Assembly (NCBI GenBank): GCA_022925895.1
Contig: JAKSYS010000062.1
Coordinates: 1 to 64,000, forward strand
Source of the DNA: Fragilaria crotonensis
Lineage: Eukaryota; Bacillariophyta; Fragilariophyceae; Fragilariales; Fragilariaceae
Length of the DNA stretch: 64,000 nucleotides
Direction: 5' to 3'
Positions 22,622-33,659 of this stretch are shown here, piece by piece (the stretch's first letter is position 1; each line of letters begins with the position of its first letter). Position numbers and translations under genes: made by a program. Below the pieces are notes generated by a model. It was not told where the DNA came from. It saw nothing but the letters and a program-made list of their open reading frames with translations, and made no database searches.

Positions 22622-23078
22622 AGTCGACACCCAAGTCCAAAGGGAGAAATGGAAAATATACCTTGAAGTGATGCAGGGGGGTGATCAAGTTGATCAGATG
22701 CTTGCAAAGGAGACATGTTGTTGGTAGTCACCTCTTGTATCTCAAGGGTGGTCATCATGATGTGATAATGGCGCTTGTACCAGGAGTGCCGAGTGCATAG
22801 TTCAAAAATTGGGCGGCAAAAACATTTTGACCATACCTGGTTTAACATACGTAAAGACTATCATTCGATGAGTTGATGCACCTAAATTGCGCCATATTTT
22901 TGTACGAGCAAATTGTACGGATAGCGTTTTCCCTCCGGACGTAGTCGTTCCTAAGTAAAAAACCCTCCGGACGTATAAAATTCCCCTCCGGACGTACAAA
23001 TTTCCCCTCCGGCCGTATCAAGTAAAAGCATCTATACTTGAGGACATTTTATCTAATTTGAACCCCTTTTCCTTAGGG
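22622..23078. repeat. Unit 7: second 446-bp copy plus complete tail
   Basis: Direct copy of 22176-22620, here followed by the complete tail GAACCCCTTTTCCTTAGGG. It contains only the first ~45 codons of the helicase finger region, so it is another left-truncated unit. It is the innermost unit; unrelated sequence starts at about 23079. Confidence 0.9.
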
Positions 23079-24060
23079 GGACACGACAGCACAATGAACA
23101 AGAGCACGGCGATGTCAAGAGGTGCGCGTCGGCATCAAAATTCTCCATTAGACCAGCCAAGTCAGTTATCGCAGGCCGTCCGTTGCCGATCAAGCCAACT
23201 CTCCAACCAACAGTCAACCAAGAAGTTGAGATTCACAACATTGTGCCAGGCACAACTGCTTCCCCAAGAGTTCAATAATTGGACATGTCATTGAGTGTGC
23301 CTTCAATGATTCCATCACGGACCCGCCAATCGGGAATTCAATCCGCCCGCCGGCTATCAGTCTCATAGTCTTGGCGGATACTCGGATGAGCAATCAGTAA
23401 TGCCGTCAAACATTCCATCTGACAAACCCAGTGCTCTTTCTTCCTAACTCTCATGTCCACTCCAAATCTTTTCCTGCCATGATGCCTTCGTCAGTCAACA
23501 GCCATCCCCCATGAACTACGATTGAGTAAGCCGTCTGACCCTCATGTTCCATCCGGCCCAAAGGCATTCCTCGATTATTGTTGTCGTAGTCAGGAATTCC
23601 CTTAAGCCTGCCATCGAGCATTCTATCAGATGACCAGCCAAGTGATGTTCCAGAAGAAAGTCCAATGGTGGTCCAACCAACAGTCGATTGAGAAGTTGAG
23701 TTTCCAAAACCTCCTTTCGCAATTCCTCCGAGTAACTTGGAATATGAGACACCGCCATCAATTGTGCTGCTTTCCATGATTCGTCCATCGAATACACCAT
23801 CACAAATCAGAGTTGTAGTACATGTGGAATGATCTCATCAATCTCTTAGAATAGGAGAAGACTTGTCCCCAAAGGATGCTAACGGGTAGTTTGGCCAAAA
23901 TATTGTTGTCAATGTTGTTGTGTTGTCATGTTGCTGTTGCGCCGCCGTCTTATTTGTGGACATACCAGGAGCTCGTACATGATACACGTTCTTTCAATCC
24001 TATCCTGGGAGTGTTCTTCAGTTCGAGTGGACTTGATTGAAAACTCCTGTAGAGATGTAC
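23079..24060. other. Old flank with degenerate internal repeats; no clear gene
   Basis: Between the array and the piggyBac element. Segments such as GACCAGCCAAGT and CCAACCAACAGTC occur at about 23150-23230 and again at about 23635-23690, so it looks like an old duplicated coding region. On the - strand, 23777-23451 gives 108 codons rich in Gly and Ser (GWTTIGLSSGTSLGWSSDRM), not recognised. Probably a relic of a repetitive protein gene. Confidence 0.4.
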
Positions 24061-26818
24061 TAGTGTCTAAAGACCCGGACCACTTGCCTTAATTAACCCC
24101 GTCACTTGCCTTAATTAACCCCGTCAATACTTTCCGAGATTATGTAGAGATATTACTGCCTTGCACTCAAAAATGGTGTTGACCATGACGGTCAATATGA
24201 ACATGTTGACTCTAATGAAAGCACATTGAACTAATTATATTAGGCTTAGAACTCATCAAGGTGTGCATGGTTGCGAGCCAGGTGGTTCAAAAAGCACCGT
24301 TTCCCATTTTTGGTAGCACAAAGATAGATGATTTTTCCATCATCATCACAATCCGAGCATTGCCATGTCGTCTTCTTCTGACACTCCTTGCACCTCCCTT
24401 GATACCTAAATGTGGTTTTCTCACCTTTACTATTCTTAAGGCGCTTCACAGGAGTTAAATGAGTGAGCACACCGGCGCGCGGCCCTCCGCTTTCAAGTGC
24501 CCTCATGCAGGCATCTTGAAACGACATCGAATTTGGTGAGGATCGGGGTTGAGCTGATGGACGGCCTCTACTACCATACATGTTGTCAATCAATTCCTCA
24601 GCCAGCACAGAATAGAACTCTTTTTGATTCATTTGGACTCTTGGAGTGTTCCTCATTGCAGAAAACACCAACCACGTATCGATCATCGAAAAAATCGACA
24701 AGTTCACACGCGTTGACCAATCCTTTGTTTCAATCTTCTTCTCCATACGAAGGTCATCTTGACGGAGTCTATTGTGCTTGTCAATTGCCCCACAGGAGGT
24801 AGTGTAATAAATTTCTGCAATTTTTGGTTGTGCAATTGTAAACATCACTTGCTCTGGAGGTGCATTCGGGGTCGCATCAACTTGCCTCCATCGGCAACGT
24901 TCGTACGGAGCTCCAGCTTCGAAAGACCCGGCTGTGGAAATAAAGTACCGACGCTCCCGATCCATCCACACCATTGCCCCCAATTCCGGACTGTCTTCTG
25001 TTGCATTGGACCGAAGAAGCTCCACACTTGTCAGGAAGGTTTTGGGGTAGCCGCGTGTCGCAGTTTTAACAACTCCAATGAATCGCAGGCCATTGCGATA
25101 CAATTCCTTAGCAGCACCAACAGAAGCAAAGTAGGAATCAGCACAAACAATACGATTTGTTCCAAACCAAGGCGATACAACATGTTTAAGCACATTGGTA
25201 CCGTGAAGCAGACTTTCTTCGTTGTCCCCAAGCACCTCATCCTCCGAACCCGGCAGGTTAACACCTTTGACAAGTTTGAGTCGCAGCATGACTCCACTTC
25301 TGCCGCACGCTGCGTTTTGGATCTCGCAGCCATTTTCAGGCTTTCGGTCAATAGCAACATATTGAGGGAGGCCATGATTGATCCAATGGCCTCCCTGCCC
25401 ATACCAGCGACTCATACTCTCATCAACACAGATGAGCTCGGACGGATTGAAATAGTTGGCTCGATGCTCGTTAAAGTTTTTAACAAAGTCATCCACCAGC
25501 TTCCACCTATACTCCTCGGACGACTCACCTTCACCAGGAGCATCAGGTTGATTACTCCACCTCATGGAGCTGAAGAGGTCTTTGAACCTGTGCTTTGACA
25601 TACCAGTCAACCCAAACTGCGGTGCCGGTCGATACTTTGACCATGCTGTTGTGTTCCACAATGATGACCTTGTCGTGAACTCAAATTTTGTCATGAGAAT
25701 GAGGATGCCAAAGAATTTGAGGACCTCGCTTGCGGTTGTCTCTTTCAGTGAAGCTTTATTAAGCTCAACATTTGTCCAGTGGACCATATCTGACAACTGC
25801 TTTGGCGGAAACAAGAGCAAAAAAAATTCGAGCGGCGAAATATCTTGTGTTGCAACTCTATTTCCTCCAGGAACCAAAACATCACCGACAGAATTGCGGA
25901 TGCTCCACATTCGAGCAGGAACATTACCATTCAGTGGTAGGTCGTTTGTTGATGCCCTGACCCATTCCATGCCATGAACAGTGGCAACAATCTGAGGTGA
26001 TGCAGCAATATTATCATGCTCGGTGCCTGCTTGCTCCTCTACATCCTCTTGAGGGAATTCTTCCGCACCAACAGCAAAACCAGCCGGCGCAACTATTTCA
26101 CTTACATTGTTCTCGTTAATGTTCAAAGGTGTTGGGTTGGGATCATTCACTTCAGGGGCTGCAGAAGTTGGATTTGTTGCAGCAACTGCAACGGAGTTTT
26201 GATTCACGCTTTCAGTCCCGAGTCCATTACCTTCGTTGGGAATGCTTGTAACGTGTCCGGCCTTCACTGACCTTGAATTCAATACAGTTGTCTTAATTGT
26301 ATTGCCACCAAGGTAATAGTTTGCCGTGATCAAAGTCACGGCACGCTTCTTGCCGGATGATGGGGTCGTATCAACGCGACAGACCACTCCTTGACGAACT
26401 TGGTTTTGCGTTGCTTCCGTATCTTCGATGACACTCAATCTGGGAAGTCACATGGATAGCTTTCGCGCACCTTTGCACCAAACTGGAAACGAGGATCAGT
26501 TGCGCTCATTTTGAGATCGATTGATGAAGTTGGAGATGAGCAGTGACGGCATGAATATCATGGTCAGGAGAATTCCCAGAACCCAAAATTCACGAAAAAA
26601 ATTAAAGCTCCAGAAATTCTTTAATAACTCAATTACAAACAACTTCCACCGATTGCCTATTTAGACCATGCAACCATTTACTGTTCCAAGGAGATTGGCC
26701 AAGTTTGGAGGCCAACGGACCTTCTCGAAGATAAGGGGAAGCATATCCGAGATTGGCAAATACGGGGTTAATTAACCCCAAATGGGGTTAATTAACCCCG
26801 TCGGGCCTTTAGACACTA
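24061..26818. mobile_element. piggyBac-family DNA transposon with paired ends
   Basis: Outer inverted ends TAGTGTCTAAAG[A/G]CCCG occur at 24061 and (reverse complement) at 26818. Inside each are two copies of TTAATTAACCCC (left) or GGGGTTAATTAA (right). The innermost pair, TTAA then CCCCGT at 24115 and CGGGG then TTAA ending 26771, fits the piggyBac rule of TTAA target plus CCC-starting ends. The outer pair could be a larger TIR or an older insertion. It holds one transposase gene on the - strand. Confidence 0.75.
24246..26438 (-). CDS. piggyBac transposase (DDE_Tnp_1_7), 730 aa
   Basis: Unbroken 730-aa frame from the ATG at 26438. Residues 1-180 are variable and acidic. The piggyBac core starts near 200 (SPLEFFLLLFPP). 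The catalytic triad is visible as D339 (ICVDESMSRW), D434 (VCADSYFAS) and D553 (CGAIDKHNRLR). The C-terminus carries a Cys/His zinc-binding region (CKECQKKTTWQCSDC ... RCFLNHLARNH), the family's usual end-binding module. Length and motif order match active family members, and it lies within recognisable ends, so the element may be intact. It would catalyse cut-and-paste transposition at TTAA sites. Confidence 0.92.
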   Translation of the reverse strand: MSVIEDTEATQNQVRQGVVCRVDTTPSSGKKRAVTLITANYYLGGNTIKTTVLNSRSVKAGHVTSIPNEGNGLGTESVNQNSVAVAATNPTSAAPEVNDPNPTPLNINENNVSEIVAPAGFAVGAEEFPQEDVEEQAGTEHDNIAASPQIVATVHGMEWVRASTNDLPLNGNVPARMWSIRNSVGDVLVPGGNRVATQDISPLEFFLLLFPPKQLSDMVHWTNVELNKASLKETTASEVLKFFGILILMTKFEFTTRSSLWNTTAWSKYRPAPQFGLTGMSKHRFKDLFSSMRWSNQPDAPGEGESSEEYRWKLVDDFVKNFNEHRANYFNPSELICVDESMSRWYGQGGHWINHGLPQYVAIDRKPENGCEIQNAACGRSGVMLRLKLVKGVNLPGSEDEVLGDNEESLLHGTNVLKHVVSPWFGTNRIVCADSYFASVGAAKELYRNGLRFIGVVKTATRGYPKTFLTSVELLRSNATEDSPELGAMVWMDRERRYFISTAGSFEAGAPYERCRWRQVDATPNAPPEQVMFTIAQPKIAEIYYTTSCGAIDKHNRLRQDDLRMEKKIETKDWSTRVNLSIFSMIDTWLVFSAMRNTPRVQMNQKEFYSVLAEELIDNMYGSRGRPSAQPRSSPNSMSFQDACMRALESGGPRAGVLTHLTPVKRLKNSKGEKTTFRYQGRCKECQKKTTWQCSDCDDDGKIIYLCATKNGKRCFLNHLARNHAHLDEF

Positions 26819-27112
26819 CCGGTAGGTTTGAACGAGCTGAGAGCTGACGCAGAGTTTTTGCATGCTCCGCCTATTTTTATCGGAGGTACACGTGCAACCC
26901 GTTTGGAGCTAGTATTCTATACTCGCCCCAAAATTACAGTACAGTAAATTCCCACGGGGAGCCCCGTAACCCCCCGTACATAGTACCACTTTGGTGGAAT
27001 TTTCGGACTTTGTAGTGGTACTCCAGTACAAGTACAGTAGTACACTTTAGTTGAAATTTCGAACCTTGGTGTACGACGTATTGTGTGTATTGTGCATACT
27101 GGTACCGGTGCT
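26819..27112. other. Short intergenic spacer, GTAC-rich
   Basis: Between the piggyBac element and the LTR element. Contains dense GTAC/AGTAC motifs (GGTACTCCAGTACAAGTAC at about 27019) and no ORF. Confidence 0.5.
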
Positions 27113-27117
27113 CGTAC

Positions 27118-28015
27118 TGATAGGGTTCGGGTTAACGGAACCTGTCGACGCGCATGTCGGCATAGGGTTCAGGTTAAGAACCAGGACGTAACCGTTACGG
27201 GGTACGCCCCCAGTAGGTAAGTGTCTAGTACGACACTGACTACTGCTTAGTGTGTCTATAAACGGTACAGCAATACAATGCTGTCTACCGCTACAGACAA
27301 CGATACGTATACTATCTGTCGGTCTATCGCTACATAAATGTGCGAGGGACGGACTAGTAATAATATCGCTTTGGTCATAGTGGGCACTGTCTAATAGTTT
27401 ATCGTTATGTACGGTAACGATAGACTCAGACGTGCACGGACTATGGCCGGGCAGAGAAGTGATGTGCAGGAAGTACTGTTGTACTGCTTGCCGTGCTGTG
27501 TGCTGTCGTAATAGTGAGTACCGTCGTACTGACTACTGATATATGTACAGTATGGTGAGGTTGACAATTTGACGACCGGCGGTAAAAATTCGTCATGGTC
27601 AATTTCATTCATGATTGTGCAGATATTCACAGTATGTGCAGAAAAGGTAAGTGGCACTAAAAATGAATTATTTCGACAATTGTGAGAAGAGTGATGAGGT
27701 GCAAGGGATGAGAGGTCTGAGAGAAGGGAGTGTTCCTTTGGAACAATGAGGAACACTCCTCGTTTCTCGGAGACGTCGTTTCGTGTCGCGGCGTGGTCGT
27801 CCGTATACGAGGCGTTGAGTCTCGTTTGAAAATGAGTGTTCAATCTCATGGGATGAGATGAACATGAAATTCAAATCGACGAGAGTTTTGATTCCAGTCG
27901 TGCAGTGTCGCACTGGTTACTGGAGCACGGATGTAACGTTTTACTGTGCACACGGGCGACAGTTAGGGATCGGGATAGATGTAAAAATATGTAGGGCGAT
28001 ACTGGAAGTCTGTCA
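27118..28015 (-). repeat. Left LTR (3' LTR in element sense), 898 bp
   Basis: Starts TGATAGGGTTCGGG and ends GTCTGTCA; paired with 32189-33080. Its - strand ORFs have matching counterparts in the other LTR and are not genes. Confidence 0.9.
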
Positions 28016-28026
28016 CCCCTCTTGAA

Positions 28027-31000
28027 TCAAATCTCTGTTGATTTCTGATGTTGTAGCATTTGCTTTGGAAACATACAGAATCTTTTGATCTGAAGATTTG
28101 TTTTTTTGTGTTTTTTTGGGAATGTCTGTGAAGTGTGATTCACAAGGTTTTCAGTGTAGTTGATGTGTAGTGTGTCTTGTTGTTGGCCTGTATGGAGATA
28201 TTGGAACTGATGGTTAGAAATCATTGAGTTATACTCTGTTGATTGCCATCTGCTCAGGTGTGTCAATATCAGGCCATGAAGTAACTGGTTTTGGGCAGTT
28301 GAAGTTCTGGTCATTGCAGGAGGCAATGTATGCTTGATGGTGAAAAGCATGTGATTGAGATGGAATTGAATCAGTGATGTAATAAGCACGTTGGTTGTGG
28401 GTGCGGTTTCATCATTGTTTGGATTTGTGTTTGGAGTCCTCCGTGGTTGCTGTTTTGTGATCTGTTGACGGTTATGCATCGATTAGCATAGTGGCCAAGT
28501 TGTCCACAATTGTAGCATGTAATATTTGCAGCATTGGGTGAGCTGAAATTATCTGGAGGACGCCTTTGATTTGCATTGTTTGAAGAATTTTGTCTGAAAT
28601 GAGGTCTTGTGTTGCGATGTTGCTTTTGAAAAGGTTGAGGCTGTTGCATTGCAATACTGCAATCATTGTCATTGTTTTGTCTTCTTGGATGCTGTGCAGA
28701 GGCCAGAGTGTTTGTTTGATTTTCAACTTCTTGTGGTGGCCTGTTATTGTTTTTGGCTGCATTTGGTTGCATCATTGAAGAACTGGTGAAGGCTTGCTGT
28801 TGATGTGGTGGAAAATCATCATAAGTTGTGCCTTGATGTTGAAAAGGCAGACTTGATGAAGGTTGGTGTGCAGAATTTGCATGTTGGTTGTAATTGTGCT
28901 GGTTTTGGGAAGGAGAGTAAGTCCACAGGAATCATCAATATTCAATAAGTGGCTCTCAAGTTCCGCAAAAGTTGGTAGTTCTTTGTCATGTAATTCTGCT
29001 CGACGGATGTCGGCATCAAAGCGTTGGTAGGAAGCAGCATAGAAGTGGTGATTGCTGCCGCCATGAATGGCTCGTTTGATTATATCAGCATCGGTGTTTG
29101 TGATTCCGGCGTGATAACAGTCGCGCGATAATGTCCGAATGCGATTCAAGTAGGATGTTGCAACTTCTTGATGTCCTTGCTTGATGGAGTAGAAGGATTC
29201 GCGTGCGTTCAATGTGATCTTGGGTGAGCGGTGCACAGTGACGTCTTAGAGTCAGAATGGCTGTTCTGGCATCTGGGGAACAGTCAATAATGTGTGTCTG
29301 GCAGGGCTCACAGATGTTGGTGAAAATCAGATTGAAGATTGCAATACCAACACATGGATGAGAGTAATTGATTTGTCTCGGCCAAAGGTCAAAGACTTGG
29401 CGTGTCCATGGTGATATGCTGCATATGATTCGGAGGTTATCCATGAAGGCATTGAATTGTCGTCTTCGTGAGAGAAGGTCAGTTGGGAAGCTAAGTTCCT
29501 GAAGGTTTGCAATCTTGGCATATTTCAGGAGCGTCCTTGTGAGGTCTTCAATCGGTGGATATGTGAAGTCGGTTCTGGTTGATGATGTCAGGGCATCTGG
29601 GGAGGTTAAGGGAATTTGAGGCAGTTCATCATCATTGTTTTCATGCTCATTGTCATCAAAAAATGTTTCACAATTAGTTGGCGTGTTTGCAAACATTGGG
29701 TGGTGCACTTCTTGGTGAGCATTTGCTCCTTCTGGAGGTGCATTTTCTGTTGACGGAGCGTTTGTTGTTGATGTCTGCGTTTTCGGATTTTTTTTGGGTA
29801 AAATTAATGATCTGGGAGTTTGAACAGCAAGGGCATTGTGTTTGCAAAGGCTTTGTTGTTTCTCCAATTCATATCTTATCACATTGCAATAATCCTCTGT
29901 TGCTACATTCACATCATTGTGTCTGTGGCCAGGAGGAGTAAGTGAGTTGCAAGTAATAGATTTTTCTTTGTTTTCATTGTTTGAACACACAGAACTAGAC
30001 TCACCAGGAATGACATGAAGGAGTGTCTCTGGTGTCTTGTTTGTGTATGGGTATTCTGGGGGATTGTGTGACATTGTCTTGATCAAGTTGGTGATGCCTG
30101 CAGTCGTAGATAGTAGGCAATCGGAGGCGCTGTCGGTGGTGGGATGCAACTTGTGAGAGTTCTCAGCAATTGACAGAAAACTGAAGGGATTGCAGCTTTC
30201 AAAAGCTGCAGGCTTTCTGTTCAAAAATTGTGGAAGTGTGACTGAGAATCGGGTAGTTTTCTTGTTGTGCAGGATGTCTGTGGCAGGGTAGATCTTGGTG
30301 TCCGGCGGGTGGCGGAAGGCGGACGTAGTCTGTGGCTGTGCTGGAATCGTAGTCGTCAGCATGTCCGCAGATTCGTAGGTGGTGTCCGCGGGAGTCTTGT
30401 CTGTGTAGGGCGGCGTGGGAGGGGAATTCGACGTAGGGAATTTCGATTTCTCGTCCGGGGGAGTCTTGATGAATATCTCTGTCATCATTCGTTTCCATCG
30501 GATTCCGCATGACATGTTACCTATGTCAAGGCCGTTATCGGAAATGTCGTCGTTGAAGTTGGGGTTAACGGCATTTTCAATGCGGGATCGCGTGCAGACA
30601 TCGGACCAATTCCGTCGTGCGGAACAGGGCCATTGATGGCGTCACTGTGGACGGGGGTGTTCTCATCATTCTGAGTAGCAATTGAAGTGCTGACAGTTAG
30701 ATGGGAAGTTGTAACCGGAGGGTCACAGGCAAGATAAGGATGCTGTCATGCTGTATGACTGCTTTGTTATGGTGCCTTACAAATGGAATGACCTTCTCAG
30801 GTAAAGTTGGGAAAGAAATTCTGTGAAGTTCTTCCAATCTCATAGGAAGCTGCATCATTGTAGTACTTGGAGGTGGATTCAGCAGTTCTGGAGACTTGGA
30901 GAGGCACTCAGAGGAGAATTTGCAATTTTGGCCATGGAACTTGTCCATTTCTGTTGGCACTAATTTCGCTTGTTCTCCGTCAGTTCTTGGTGCCTGAAGG

Positions 31001-31926
31001 AAAGTAGACATGTTGTGGGAAGCTCTGGCTTCGCTTGATGTGATGTCGTCGTCAGAATCGCTCTTGCGAGCTTCGCGCTTGCACGGCGTAGTAAAACGTA
31101 CGTTCTGCGCTAATTCTTTGATGCAGTCCACTGTTCGGACGATTTCTCCTCGAGTATTCGTCGGAATTTTGATTGAGGACATGCATTGGAGAGCCCTTTT
31201 CAAGGCGGTTTGGATGATACCCCTCTTGTCGTAGTGGAGGTCTTCGGCGTTCGTCGCCGGAATCTTGAAAGAGTCGCATTTCGCGACTTCATTGTTGCTC
31301 TTGATCTTGAAAATTTGGACATTAAAATTGAATCTGACACGTTGGTTCTTGATAGGCCTTTCGTAGGAGGCGAGTTGGGGGTCTTCTTGGCGCGGGATGA
31401 TGGTGGAAGCGGAGGTATTGCGCGCATAATTGTCTTGAATGTCTTGGAGTTCGGCGGCTGCGATGTCGTTGATGGCGCCGTTTTCGATGGAAAGAGAATG
31501 GGAGCGACCCATATCGGTAGATCCTGCTTCGTAGGAGAGTTCGCAGGCGTAGTTAACTCTGTTGTTGGTGTCTTGACCTTGGAGGCGTTCTTGATCGATG
31601 GTTTCAAGGAAACGCGAGATGACGGCGGACTCTTGCTCTGGAGTCAGGGCCGTTGCGGTGCGCTGAAAATGGCCTGGAGCTTGCTTGGGGCTCTTCTTGG
31701 GCCTGTAGGTGTTAGATTCAGCAATAGAAGAAGTGTTAGTAGTTGCAACATAGGAAAAGGAATGCTTCTTGAAAGGTAGGACAGCATTTTTGAGTGCATC
31801 AAAAGGAGCTGTAATGTCGCTGTCGGCGGCGACATAGTTCACCATGTGTTTCGTTGGTTTGACACAATGGGAGGGTGGGCAGTTGGCCTCAGTTGGAGGC
31901 AAATGGGTTAGTGCTGGGTTGACCAT
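28027..31926 (-). pseudogene. Gag-like remnants of the LTR element
   Basis: Several - strand stretches. The first (to about 30697) is Pro/Ser-rich and unrecognised. The second (30515-29085) has a Trp- and Arg-containing helical part (RRRQFNAFMDNLRIICSISP) like a capsid/retrotrans_gag core. The last (28775-28371) carries a CCHC knuckle, CYNCGQLGHYANRC, as in nucleocapsid. Treated as a fossil: it looks broken and no pol follows. Confidence 0.7.
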
Positions 31927-32188
31927 GGTGAGAGTTGCAAAGTTGAGGATGAAGGGTGAGTTGGGTTAGACAAGTTTTGCAAAAAAAAGTGAGCACAAGG
32001 AATGAGAATTTCAATTCTCTGGCAGTAGGAACATGTACTGCTGGTATTGATTGAGGTCTGGAATAGAAAAGAACAAAGGTTAGAACAATTTAAATCGGTG
32101 CTAGGCACCAAATTTAAATTGAATAGGCTCGGAGTTTCGTCGCGAGCAACCAGGTGAGCTACCAGGATAGCAACCTGGCGAGCAACCA

Positions 32189-33080
32189 TGATATGGTTCG
32201 GGTTAACGGAACCTGTCGACGCGCATGTCGGCATAGGGTTCAGGTTAAGAACCAGGACGTAACCGTTACGGGGTACGCCCCCAGTAGGTAAGTGTCTAGT
32301 ACGACACTGACTACTGCTTAGTGTGTCTATAAACGGTACAGCAATACAATGCTGTCTACCGCTACAGACAACGATACGTATACTATCTGTCGGTCTATCG
32401 CTACATAAATGTGCGAGGGACTGACTAGTAATAATATCGCTTTGGTCATAGTGGGCACTGTCTAATAGTTTATCGTTATGTACGGTAACGATAGACTCAG
32501 ACGTGCACGGACTATGGCCGGGCAGAAGGATGTGCAGAAGTACTGTTGTACTGCTTGCCGTGCTGTGTGCTGTCGTAATAGTGAGTACCGTCGTACTGAC
32601 TACTGATATATGTACAGTATGGTGAGGTTGACAATTTGACGACCGGCGGTAAAATTCGTCATGGTCAATTTCATTCATGATGTGCAATATTCACAGTATG
32701 TGCAGAAAAAGGGTAAGTGGCACTAAAATGAGTAATTTCGACAATTGTGAGAAGTGTGATGAGGTGCAAGGGATGAGAGGTCTGAGAGAAGGGAGTGTTC
32801 CTTTGGAACAATGAGGAACACTCCTCGTTTCTCGGAGACGTCGTTTCGTGTCGCGGCGTGGTCGTCCGTATACGAGGCGTTGAGTCTCGTTTGAAAATGA
32901 GTGTTCAATCTCATGGGATGAGATGAACATGAAATTCAAATCGACGAGAGTTTTGATTCCAGTCGTGCAGTGTCGCACTGGTTACTGGAGCACGGATGTA
33001 ACGTTTTACTGTGCACACGGGCGACAGTTAGGGATCGGGATAGATGTAAAAATATGTAGGGCGATACTGGAAGTCTGTCA
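32189..33080 (-). repeat. Right LTR (5' LTR in element sense), 892 bp
   Basis: Starts TGATATGGTTCGGG and ends GTCTGTCA, then target duplication CGTAC. About 1-2 percent different from the left LTR, mostly small length changes in homopolymers. Confidence 0.9.
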
Positions 33081-33085
33081 CGTAC

Positions 33086-33659
33086 CACCTTGTACAGCCT
33101 GCCATTTTGCCACATCCAAAGTACGATGGTACGAGACGTATCGACATATCGACATATCGACAGATCGTATGCATTCGCCATTCGCTAATACTAGCTCTTC
33201 CTGCAATTCCAAGTCACTTTTGGAGGATCCCAATTCGTTTGAAAGTTGAAAGACGTCGATGCGGTGAATCGATCGTGCGTGCATGACTGGATTCGAGTGA
33301 CGACCCGACAAATCTGAATGGATGTTCCGATCCGAAACTTGTGGGTGGGTTTCTGGCAGGGCACATCACTCAACTCCAAAATGCCACACTACTATCGCCG
33401 CATGGCGCTCAGTGGATCCAAAGCTGAACCATAAGACTCATCATCGGAATAAGTCGTTCGAAAACACTATGAGTAATTGATGATGGCATCTACTGCAAGA
33501 GGGTCATGCGGGTACAAATGTGCATCAATCTACGAAGACAAAAACAACAGTTTGGACAATGTACATCCGTTTCAAAGGTCTGTCATATCTACTTGATGAT
33601 ATAGCTCATTATTGCTCTTCGCGGTATCAGTCCCGACGGTTGTACTCGATTGTTGCACT
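33086..33659. other. Intergenic, no gene seen
   Basis: Between the LTR element and the next gene. A short TATCGACA triplication lies near 33137-33165; otherwise I see nothing. The 3' UTR of the 33660 gene should be here. Confidence 0.5.

Larger units (their letters stand above)
8038..23078. mobile_element. Head-to-tail array of seven left-truncated helicase units
   Basis: Units by right end: 1 (13729), 2 (14300), 3 (15703), 4 (15898), 5 (16548), 6 (22620), 7 (23078). All share the same orientation and the same right terminus (subterminal iterons, hairpin, GAACCCC...TTAGG). Left ends differ in every unit: in minisatellite, inside the helicase gene, just upstream of it, or before the oxygenase-like gene. 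The left limit of unit 1 is not visible, so 8038 is a minimum. No reverse transcriptase, integrase, HUH Rep or tyrosine recombinase motif is seen. The constant ends face the centromere and the variable ends face the telomere. Confidence 0.7.
27118..33080 (-). mobile_element. LTR retrotransposon fossil, gag-like, no pol seen
   Basis: Two direct repeats (27118-28015 and 32189-33080) begin TG and end CA, flanked by the 5-bp target duplication CGTAC at 27113-27117 and 33081-33085. Sense is on the - strand. Just inside the right (5') LTR the - strand reads TGGTTGCTCGCC, starting with TGG as primer-binding sites do. Just before the left (3') LTR it reads AGAGGGG, a polypurine tract. The ~4.2-kb interior has gag-like sequence with a zinc knuckle but no protease, integrase or RT/RNase H motif that I could find. 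The coding part looks broken, in about three or four places. The LTRs differ by only about 1-2 percent, so insertion is recent. Copia or Gypsy cannot be decided without pol. Confidence 0.85.

Noticed and set aside
13563-23078. Helitron explanation for the tandem array
   Set aside because: A hairpin near the end is Helitron-like, but there is no HUH Rep or Pif1-type helicase, the end is not CTRR, and the hairpin-to-end distance is too long. The encoded helicase is RecQ-like.
8038-23078. Non-LTR retrotransposon (HeT-A-like) explanation for the array
   Set aside because: The arrangement matches, but no reverse transcriptase, endonuclease or poly(A) end is visible, and the helicase promoter side, not its 3' side, is the constant end.
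24759-25598. 279-aa + strand ORF
   Set aside because: Antisense shadow of the piggyBac transposase.
27391-27849. ORF with a near-copy at 32908-32723
   Set aside because: Lies in the LTRs; duplicated because the LTRs are, with no protein family match.
31186-31779. 197-aa + strand ORF in the LTR element
   Set aside because: Antisense to the gag-like region; no recognisable domain.
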